Shown in pieces: positions 1-5,862 of a stretch of 5,982 bases of DNA. The DNA lies in assembly GCA_002731735.1 (NCBI GenBank), contig PCCM01000046.1, forward strand, positions 3,005-8,986, written 5' to 3'. The position numbers were made by a program, and so were the translations under genes. The DNA comes from Gemmatimonadota bacterium (GTDB lineage Bacteria > Gemmatimonadota > Gemmatimonadetes > Longimicrobiales > Gaopeijiaceae). Below the pieces are notes generated by a model. That model searched no databases. It was not told where the DNA came from and saw only the letters and a program-made list of their open reading frames with translations. The stretch's first letter is position 1. The number at the start of each line of letters is the position of its first letter.

Positions 1-1267
1 GAAGCTCGTTCCACCAAGCCCCCACCCTGAGCCCATCCAGCGTGGGACTCGATCGGAGGTCGACGGCGAGCTGACCGTTCTTCCACCCGAATGCGTAGCC
101 GGCCCGTGACAGAAGTCTCCAAGTCGGGCCCAGCCGGAAGGACGCGCCCCCTCCGACGAAGGAGCCCTCGGCACGGTTGTACCGGTACACGGATGAAACG
201 GAGGGCACGTGGAGACGGGACGGGGTCAACCCGCTCAAATACTGCTGTCCCAAGACGGCCATCGCCTGGTCACGGATCGCTTCGATCTGTGGTGAGGGGT
301 CCAAGCCTTCGGCCGCGAGTTGATCGTACAATCCGGACTCGAATGGAAAACCCCCGAGTTCGTCTTCGGGGACCGAAGTGACCGCCCTCCCGAGGAAGAA
401 GTCCTCCGGCAGTGCTGGGTTGAACCGGTAATCACGGATCTGGAACCGGCCTCGGATGATGCTGCCCCCGAGGAACTCGATGATCGGGAGCTCCCGCCTC
501 AACTCGATCTCCTGCTGATAGGGGAGCCAATACTTTCCGTTCCACAAGGAGTTGTCCATCGAGATACGGATGTAGTCCAGGCTCCTATCGACGTAGGCGG
601 CGGGGGTAAAGGTGAAGCTCAGACGCACAATGGCGCCCGTCCCCCGCTGCACAAAGAGGCTCCCGATAACACCAGGAGTCGAAGGGTCCTTCGGTCTAAC
701 CTCCAGTTCATAGACGCGGAGGTCCGGAGTGGGGGCTGGAAGCGTCACTGCCAAAGAGTCCGCGAGGTGATAGTCGTAGATCGAGTCGGCCCCCGGTGCG
801 GCCGGATGAACCACAGCCTCGACTTCATCACCATTTCCGAGGCGAATCAGATCGCCGAAATCATCTAGCACCACGGTCAGATGGTCGAGGTGGTAGCTGA
901 TGTTGGTGGGGAGCTCTTTTACATCGCGGCGGCCGATCACGTGCTGCTTGGTCTGGCGCGGTGCCTGCCAAGAGACCTCCAGTGCCATCTGGTCGATCTT
1001 TATCAGCGTGCGTTCGGCGCTATCGGTAGGATCGAAGAAGAAGTACACATAGCCGTGTGCGTCGGCCTGGTAGGCCTGAAAGGCAGAGTCGACTGCGGTA
1101 ACCTGGCGGAGGTCCCGGGCTTGCCCTACGAGTGCGAGCGCCCTCTCACTGTTCCACGCGGACTGGGCCTCCTGGATCTGTCCGCACAAGGCGCACGGCC
1201 AAAGAAGAACCGTGATCGACCTCGAGATCGTCGCCGCTGGTCGAATCAGAATATTCGGGAGCGCCAC
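1..1267 (-). CDS. Predicted secreted/outer-membrane barrel protein, 3' end missing (DUF5686-like, tentative)
   Basis: The reading frame is open from just after the sigma-factor stop to the window edge, giving 422 codons with the C-terminus missing. No ATG exists at the 5' end. GTG at 1267-1265 is the only usual start upstream of the hydrophobic segment, but no clear Shine-Dalgarno precedes it. From that start, residues 1-17 carry two arginines, residues 18-29 (SITVLLWPCALC) look like a signal-peptide core, and the cleavage site is unclear. Residues 70-283 form a beta-rich soluble domain with ordered blocks such as GYVYFFFD (72-79), LPTNISYHLDHLTVV (119-133), YELEVRPKD (186-194) and LDYIRISMDNSLW (230-242). 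Residues 361-422, starting YRYNRAEG, alternate polar and hydrophobic residues like transmembrane beta strands. This order recalls DUF5686-type outer-membrane proteins, which is an inference from memory. It lies 51 bp after the sigma gene and may be cotranscribed with it. Its function is unknown. Confidence 0.82.
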   Translation of the reverse strand, partial: MALPNILIRPAATISRSITVLLWPCALCGQIQEAQSAWNSERALALVGQARDLRQVTAVDSAFQAYQADAHGYVYFFFDPTDSAERTLIKIDQMALEVSWQAPRQTKQHVIGRRDVKELPTNISYHLDHLTVVLDDFGDLIRLGNGDEVEAVVHPAAPGADSIYDYHLADSLAVTLPAPTPDLRVYELEVRPKDPSTPGVIGSLFVQRGTGAIVRLSFTFTPAAYVDRSLDYIRISMDNSLWNGKYWLPYQQEIELRRELPIIEFLGGSIIRGRFQIRDYRFNPALPEDFFLGRAVTSVPEDELGGFPFESGLYDQLAAEGLDPSPQIEAIRDQAMAVLGQQYLSGLTPSRLHVPSVSSVYRYNRAEGSFVGGGASFRLGPTWRLLSRAGYAFGWKNGQLAVDLRSSPTLDGLRVGAWWNEL

Positions 1268-1318
1268 GAGGTTGGTACGTCGAGGACCTGGAACCGGTTC
1301 CGATCCGGTGTGTTCGTG

Positions 1319-2176
1319 CTAGTTGCTCCAGAATCCGGACAGAGAAGAGCCCTGCGGACTTTCACGCAGCTTCTCGAAGGCGCGATTCCGAATCTGCCGG
1401 ATCCGCTCCCGTGTGACGCCGAGCAGTGATCCGATCTCCTCTAGCGTACGCTCTTCACCGTCGTCCAAGCCGTAATAGAGGTAGAGGATCTTCCTCTCCC
1501 GCTCGGTGAGATAGCTGTCGAACATCGTATCGAGGAATTCCCTGCGAGCGATCGACTCAACGTCCTCTTCGATGTCAGTGGCCTCGATCCCGGCGAAGCG
1601 CTCACCGAAGCTCGCGCTGTTTCCGTCACTCCTGTCGATGGGAGCATCGAGACTCAATTCGCTGGCGGCTACCCTTCGAAGAGCACGGATCGTTTCGATC
1701 GGCTCCTCCATCTCACGAGAGATTTCCTGGATGGTGGGGGAGCGGCCGAGTTGTTGTGTGAGGGCGGTGTCGATCCGGGCGAGCTTGGCGAGGTTGGAAT
1801 TCTGATTGAGGGGAATTCGAACCGACCGGGTTTGCTCAGCCAGGGCCTGGAGAACGGTTTGGCGGATCCACCAGACCGCGTACGAAATGAATTTGACACC
1901 CTTGTCCGGATCGAATTTCTTGACCGCTTTCAAGAGCCCTTCGTTGCCGATGCACACGAGCTCGGCGAGCCCCAAGCCACGGCCCTGATATTTTTTCACA
2001 TAAGAAATAACGAATCGGAGATTGGCGGTTACGAGTCTCTCAGCGGCCTCTTTGTCGCCAGCACGAGCCCGCCGGGCGAGCGCTCGCTCCTCGGCCGGAT
2101 CCTGAATAAGGGGATATTTCTCGACGTCTTGTAGATACTGGTCGAAAGAATCGAGGCCGCGGGAAGTGGAGAACAT
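1319..2176 (-). CDS. Sigma-70 family RNA polymerase sigma factor (RpoD/SigA-like, group 1 or 2)
   Basis: This 285-residue protein directs RNA polymerase to promoters. Region 1.2 is at about residues 9-42 (SFDQYLQDVEKYPLI), with no region 1.1. Region 2 is at about 46-115 and includes the -10-melting aromatics F96, Y99, W102 and W103 in KFISYAVWWIRQ. Region 3 is at about 118-175. Region 4 is at about 214-271 and ends in the -35-binding helix-turn-helix TLEEIGSLLGVTRERIRQI. The length and the WWIRQTVLQALAEQ stretch match short primary sigmas of the Bacteroidetes/FCB type; L109 stands where E. coli sigma-70 has T440. Region 2.2 is unusual: LVCIGNEGL replaces the common L-I-N/Q-E-G-N-L/I-G-L, so the position of E. 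coli E407 is I76. No anti-sigma gene is visible. The ATG at 2176 has only a distant GAGG (2189-2192). It could be the primary sigma or a specialised paralogue; sigma-70 membership is near certain. Confidence 0.96.
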   Translation of the reverse strand: MFSTSRGLDSFDQYLQDVEKYPLIQDPAEERALARRARAGDKEAAERLVTANLRFVISYVKKYQGRGLGLAELVCIGNEGLLKAVKKFDPDKGVKFISYAVWWIRQTVLQALAEQTRSVRIPLNQNSNLAKLARIDTALTQQLGRSPTIQEISREMEEPIETIRALRRVAASELSLDAPIDRSDGNSASFGERFAGIEATDIEEDVESIARREFLDTMFDSYLTERERKILYLYYGLDDGEERTLEEIGSLLGVTRERIRQIRNRAFEKLRESPQGSSLSGFWSN

Positions 2177-2217
2177 TCGTACTGGGCGCCTCGTCTTGAA
2201 GGTGATGACGTGTCCTT

Positions 2218-2257
2218 AACAGCAACCAATCCGTGAAACTAGCAACCCACTCCGTTA
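2218..2257 (-). repeat. Two adjacent imperfect direct repeats in the sigma-gene leader
   Basis: Read on the minus strand, copy 1 (2257-2237, 21 nt) and copy 2 (2236-2218, 19 nt) abut exactly. They share T-N-ACGGA, TGG, TTGCT and GTT blocks. My alignment has two one-base gaps, two mismatches and 17 identities. On the plus strand the core AGCAACC recurs at 2221-2227 and 2241-2247, exactly 20 bp apart, close to two helical turns. The pair lies 42-81 nt upstream of the sigma start codon. It could be a protein-binding pair on one DNA face or a small local duplication; no function is shown. Confidence 0.5.
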
Positions 2258-2294
2258 CCACTTCGGCGACCACGCTGCCCACCTACGAGGCAAG

Positions 2295-2306
2295 GAACAC
2301 ATGTTC
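2295..2306. promoter_or_regulatory. GAAC-N4-GTTC palindrome resembling a Gram-positive-type LexA (SOS) box
   Basis: The plus strand reads GAACACATGTTC. The arms are perfect, and the central ACAT fits the RNRY centre of the CGAAC-RNRY-GTTCG box used by LexA in Firmicutes and Actinobacteria. The outermost C and G of that consensus are absent (GGAAC and GTTCA here). It lies between the candidate promoter and the sigma gene, roughly 17-28 bp past the inferred transcription start, where a bound repressor could block elongation or initiation. Whether this organism's LexA uses this box is unknown, so the assignment is speculative. Confidence 0.25.
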
Positions 2307-2329
2307 ACGTTACGAAGCGAAGGGGGAAT

Positions 2330-2357
2330 AACCTAAAACTTTTGTTTCCGACGTCAA
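2330..2357 (-). promoter_or_regulatory. Candidate promoter for the sigma-factor gene
   Basis: On the minus strand TTGACG (2357-2352), five of six matches to the -35 consensus, is followed by a 16-bp spacer and TAGGTT (2335-2330), a weak -10. The same bases also read as TTTG, a 19-bp spacer, then TAGGTTAT. That resembles the Bacteroidetes -33/-7 pattern TTTG and TAnnTTTG, which is notable given the Bacteroidetes-like sigma in this window. Transcription would start near 2323 and leave a leader of about 147 nt. The only support is motif similarity and its location between the two genes. Confidence 0.38.
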
Positions 2358-2390
2358 AGGGGGTGCCTACTACGCCCCTACCAGCGCTCC

Positions 2391-4184
2391 CTACCGCGCC
2401 ACCGACGGATCAGGGATGATACCGCCGCCGCCGCCCGCCCGGCGGCTCCTGCGCAACTGCCTGTCCTCGACCCCACGCCTCAGCCCGAGCAACTCGGCGG
2501 AGATGCGGAACGTGGGTGCGCTGAAGGGGTCGGGGCCGTTGAGTGGGAACGCCACATCAATCCGGGTTACGCCTCGAGTTCCACCCGGAAACCCGATCCT
2601 CAGCCCGGCGCCACCCGTGGCCAGAGAGCCGGAGTCTGCTCCGAAGGGAACTCCCGCGTCCCAAATCGATCCCACGTCGACGAAGGCGGTCATTCCCAGA
2701 TCGATGAAACCGTTGCGCGGCGAAGCGAAATAGATCCGATCTTCCAGGCTGGCGATCAGGCGTCTCCCGCCCGGATGGTCGTCCAGAGCGTAGCCCCTCA
2801 GGCCGGATACTCCCCCCAGCGTCAGCTGAAACGGACCGGTTACGGACCAGCCCCCAGCACCGGAGATGCGGGCGAAGAGGGTGTGCCGCGAGTTCTGCGA
2901 TGGGCGCCAGTAGGAATAGATATCGAACTCAGCCAGTACGTCCTTCCACCCGTCCTCGACTTCGCCAAAGATCTTCCGGCCCTCGACGCTGATGGCCGAC
3001 GCGAGCACCCAGTTTCCGGGTGCCAGTCCAGCAAACAGACGGACCCGCCCAAAGAAATCGGAGTCTTCATGCACGGCGCTCGATCCGAAAAGCGGGATGC
3101 TCCGCCCGACAACCAGCGCTGCCTCCGCGCCGACGGCGACGTCCTGTGCGCCTCTGAGGGCGTCCAGGCGCTCGCGTCGCTGAAAGGAAAGGTGCCTCTG
3201 GGCGAGGATGAGGTTGACGCGGGTCGTCGAATAATCACGGAGCTGCGGGGCCAATATTTCAGTAATTAGGGGCGGCGCCGGCTCCGCGTTTCCGAAATCC
3301 TCATCCCGGATGACATCCGCCCCATTCGGGAACCTGGGGTAGTCCCACTCTTCTCTGGAGAGTCCGCCCCCGAAGATTGTGAGGCGCCCCGGCCGGCCGA
3401 TCCTTCGGGCCGCCGTGATCTGGCTCGACTGTTGCCCGTAGGGCTGCACGACGTTGCTGTACGGTTCTCCCGCCGGGAGGCTATAGCTGAACTGGTCCTC
3501 CAACTGGACGAACGACTGCACAGCCGCCTTGCGGCCGACCTCCCCTATGAATGGGTAGAAGAAGCCCTGTTGGAAGGCGGTGCCGACGCGCGTTCGGCTG
3601 GCCTGAAGCCGGGCGTCCCAACGTGTACCGAGGAGGTGGGGGGTCTCGAATCTTCCTCCGACGTTGAGGAGCTCCCGATTTTGGCGGTAGAATCCGCCAA
3701 GCACGATGCCTCTTCCAAACAGGTTCCTCTCGGTGATGTCCAGCCCGGCAAACTCGAACCCCTCTTGTAGCCGGAAACGCGGCTCGAACTGGAGGGTCCA
3801 CCTGTTCCAGGTTTCGACGACGACATCTACGGATCCGTCCGGCTGGGGTGCACCCGTGACCTCCGCTCGGTCGATGAAACCCAGTTGTTGTAGGAGTCGC
3901 AGGGATTCTTCTACCAGAAACTCGTCGTAGCAATCGCCGACTCGCAGGAGGAGCTCGGCCCTGAGAAAATCCTCGTTGGTGTCGGCGTGGACCCAATTGG
4001 CCATCCCATAGAGCCACGAAAGAGCGCCCACGTCCGTGGAGTCGTTAGTCTCGAAGTAGGAATGGGCGGTGACCAGGACCGCTGAGACCTCCCCCTGGGG
4101 GCATGCCTGGCCGGCTAGCGCCGTTAGGGAAGTGGTACCGAGGAGGGCGAGTAGCGTTAACGTATGTAAGGGATGAACGGCCAT
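2391..4184 (-). CDS. Omp85/BamA-TamA family outer-membrane protein with a single POTRA domain
   Basis: The 597-residue precursor has a signal peptide (about residues 1-27; hydrophobic LTLLALLG; likely cleavage after TALA or AGQA) and is predicted to sit in the outer membrane. Residues about 32-128 form one POTRA module. It opens with GEVSAVLVTAHSYFET, and its core runs from FLRAELLLRVGDCYDE to the dipeptide-rich strand VDVVVETW. Residues about 130-568 form the barrel (bacterial surface antigen, Pfam PF01103 type). The conserved lumen-loop motif appears as GLRGY (461-465, with R463 as the key arginine), followed by GGRRLIASLEDRIYF and the strand FVDVGSIW. BamA usually has five POTRAs and TamA three, so this is neither orthologue in the strict sense. 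It may insert or translocate envelope proteins or lipids; the substrate is unknown. A basic glycine-rich tail (569-597) follows the predicted last strand, whereas many Omp85 proteins end in an aromatic residue. The start is ATG 4184, with ACCTGAG 5 nt upstream. Confidence 0.93.
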   Translation of the reverse strand: MAVHPLHTLTLLALLGTTSLTALAGQACPQGEVSAVLVTAHSYFETNDSTDVGALSWLYGMANWVHADTNEDFLRAELLLRVGDCYDEFLVEESLRLLQQLGFIDRAEVTGAPQPDGSVDVVVETWNRWTLQFEPRFRLQEGFEFAGLDITERNLFGRGIVLGGFYRQNRELLNVGGRFETPHLLGTRWDARLQASRTRVGTAFQQGFFYPFIGEVGRKAAVQSFVQLEDQFSYSLPAGEPYSNVVQPYGQQSSQITAARRIGRPGRLTIFGGGLSREEWDYPRFPNGADVIRDEDFGNAEPAPPLITEILAPQLRDYSTTRVNLILAQRHLSFQRRERLDALRGAQDVAVGAEAALVVGRSIPLFGSSAVHEDSDFFGRVRLFAGLAPGNWVLASAISVEGRKIFGEVEDGWKDVLAEFDIYSYWRPSQNSRHTLFARISGAGGWSVTGPFQLTLGGVSGLRGYALDDHPGGRRLIASLEDRIYFASPRNGFIDLGMTAFVDVGSIWDAGVPFGADSGSLATGGAGLRIGFPGGTRGVTRIDVAFPLNGPDPFSAPTFRISAELLGLRRGVEDRQLRRSRRAGGGGGIIPDPSVAR

Positions 4185-4260
4185 CTACTCTCAGGTCAGG
4201 CGATCGACGCACTGCTTTCCTAAGCTAACCCTCTCCCCGAAGGCGGGTACCTGAGGATAT
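4185..4260. promoter_or_regulatory. Divergent intergenic region between the Omp85 gene and pckA
   Basis: Only 76 bp separate the two divergent start codons, so both promoters must lie within it, overlap each other or reach into the opposite gene. I found no convincing -35/-10 pair on either strand; TAAGCT at 4221-4226 is at most a weak -10-like sequence. The ends are mirrored: CTCAGGT at 4190-4196 and ACCTGAG at 4249-4255 form a 7-bp inverted repeat. Each arm ends exactly 5 nt before an ATG. Confidence 0.5.
4249..4256 (+). promoter_or_regulatory. Ribosome binding site of pckA
   Basis: ACCTGAGG ends 4 nt before the ATG at 4261. Its GAGG part (4253-4256) can pair with the 3' end of 16S rRNA. 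This supports ATG 4261 as the start; the protein from that ATG also has the expected N-terminal length for the family. Confidence 0.6.
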
Positions 4261-5862
4261 ATGGCCACGAAAGGCGAGGGTAGAGTGGAAGTCGCCGGAT
4301 TGCACATGCACGGGCTCGAACCCAGCAAGGCCGTGCACTGGAATCTCTCGCCCGTTCAGCTTTATGAGCGAGCGCTGGAGCGGGGCGAAGGTCGGTTGGC
4401 CCACATGGGCGCCTTCGCCACGGTCACCAGCCCTCATACGGGGCGGTCCCCCGGCGACAAGTTCATCGTGAAGGAGTCGCTGACGGGAGACTCGGTGGAC
4501 TGGGGCCCTGCCAACGCTTCCCTTAGTGAGGAACACTTCTATGCGCTCCGGGAGGAGGTCATCGCGTTTCTGGACGGGCAGGAACTGTTCGTCAGAGACG
4601 CGAGGGCTGGTGCCGATCCCAATCACGCCCTGAACGTTCGGATCGTGAACCACAACGCGTGGCACAACCTGTTCGCCTACAACATGTTCCTCCGGCCAAC
4701 ACCCGAAGAGTTGGCCGTGTTCCAACCCGAGTTCACGGTGCTCCACGCGCCGGGGTACCAAGCCGATCCGGCCAAGCACGGGACCGCCACGGGGACCTTC
4801 ATCGTGGTCAACTACAAGGAGCGCCAGGTCCTGATCGGTGGGTCCAACTATGCCGGAGAGATCAAGAAGTCGATCTTCTCGGTGCTGAACTACATGCTCT
4901 CCGATCAGGGTGTGCTACCGATGCACTGCTCGGCCAATATTGGGCCGGACGGGGACACGGCGCTCTTTTTTGGCCTCTCCGGTACGGGAAAGACCACGTT
5001 GTCGGCCGATCCGGAACGAAGGCTCATCGGAGACGACGAGCACGGGTGGGGCAGTGGGGGCGTGTTCAATTTCGAGGGCGGATGTTACGCGAAAGCGATC
5101 AAGCTTTCCCTCGAAAGCGAGCCGGAGATCTACCGCGCGACACAGATGTTCGGGACCATCCTGGAAAACGTGGTTCTGTACGAAGGGACCTCGGAGATCG
5201 ATTTCGACGACGCGACGATCACCCAGAACACTCGGGCTTCGTATCCCCTGCACTACATCCCGAACGCCGTCGTCCCGAGCCGGGGTGACCACCCCAAGGA
5301 CGTCGTTTTCCTGACGGCCGATGCGTTCGGCGTGTTGCCGCCGATTTCCAAGCTGACCCCAGAGCAGGCGATGTACCACTTCCTGTCGGGGTACACGGCC
5401 AAGGTGGCCGGAACGGAACGTGGTGTTACGGAGCCCGAGGCCACGTTCAGCGCTTGTTTCGGTGCGCCCTTTCTGCCGCGCCATCCGGGCGAATACGCGA
5501 AGATGCTGGGTGAGCGGCTTCGCGACTACGGGGCCCGGGTGTGGTTGGTGAATACTGGCTGGAGTGGCGGGGCCTACGGCGTGGGCAGCCGTATGAAGCT
5601 GTCCTACACCAGGGCCATGGTGGGGGCGGCCCTGGCCGGGGAACTGGACCAGATCGAGACGGTGACCGACCCCGTCTTCGGGCTGCTTATGCCCTCGGAG
5701 GTGCCTGATGTACCGCCGGAGATCCTGAATCCGCGTGATACCTGGGCCGACGGCGCGGAATACGACGCGACGGCCGAGAAGCTGGCGGCGATGTTCAGGG
5801 AGAACTTCGGCCGCTACGAGGCGCAGGTTCCGGATGAGGTGAAGGCCACGGGGCCGCAGTAG
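4261..5862 (+). CDS. pckA: Phosphoenolpyruvate carboxykinase (ATP)
   Basis: This cytosolic enzyme converts oxaloacetate and ATP to phosphoenolpyruvate, ADP and CO2, the entry step of gluconeogenesis from TCA-cycle intermediates. The protein is 533 residues, normal for the ATP-dependent class. Visible motifs, with probable E. coli equivalents, are: substrate-binding R62 in PHTGRSPGDK (R65), Y197 (Y207), metal ligands K203 (K213), H222 in MHCSAN (H232) and D259 (D269), the P-loop GLSGTGKTT at 238-246 with K244 (K254), the kinase-2 motif IGDDEHGW at 257-263, FNFEGGCYAK at 269-278, and R325 in NTRASYPLHY (R333). The ATP P-loop and 533-residue length separate it from the GTP class. After HGW it reads GSG (264-266) where relatives such as E. 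coli have acidic residues. The frame is intact, and it is transcribed away from the envelope gene cluster with no visible operon partner. Confidence 0.99.
   Translation: MATKGEGRVEVAGLHMHGLEPSKAVHWNLSPVQLYERALERGEGRLAHMGAFATVTSPHTGRSPGDKFIVKESLTGDSVDWGPANASLSEEHFYALREEVIAFLDGQELFVRDARAGADPNHALNVRIVNHNAWHNLFAYNMFLRPTPEELAVFQPEFTVLHAPGYQADPAKHGTATGTFIVVNYKERQVLIGGSNYAGEIKKSIFSVLNYMLSDQGVLPMHCSANIGPDGDTALFFGLSGTGKTTLSADPERRLIGDDEHGWGSGGVFNFEGGCYAKAIKLSLESEPEIYRATQMFGTILENVVLYEGTSEIDFDDATITQNTRASYPLHYIPNAVVPSRGDHPKDVVFLTADAFGVLPPISKLTPEQAMYHFLSGYTAKVAGTERGVTEPEATFSACFGAPFLPRHPGEYAKMLGERLRDYGARVWLVNTGWSGGAYGVGSRMKLSYTRAMVGAALAGELDQIETVTDPVFGLLMPSEVPDVPPEILNPRDTWADGAEYDATAEKLAAMFRENFGRYEAQVPDEVKATGPQ

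Noticed and set aside
1268..1318. Separate promoter or terminator between the sigma gene and the left-edge gene
   Set aside because: The 51 bp hold no hairpin, T-run or -35/-10 pair that I can defend, so cotranscription is the simpler reading.
320..1429. Two long plus-strand open frames (320-868 and 881-1429) in the same phase
   Set aside because: They lie antisense to the minus-strand envelope gene, whose frame is uninterrupted and encodes a signal peptide and ordered protein blocks. Their translations show no recognisable domain; they reflect codon bias on the opposite strand.
2029..2282. Small minus-strand frames overlapping the sigma-gene start
   Set aside because: They overlap the 5' part of the sigma gene in other phases, have no recognisable ribosome binding site and give low-complexity basic peptides.
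2358..2385. Possible terminator after the Omp85 gene (GGGG and CCCC arms on the minus strand)
   Set aside because: Only about four pairs form around a 10-nt or longer loop, and only three Ts follow, which themselves fall in the candidate -35 element.
4225..4779. A 184-codon minus-strand frame over the pckA start
   Set aside because: It is antisense to conserved pckA N-terminal sequence and would remove the divergent promoter region; no domain is recognisable.
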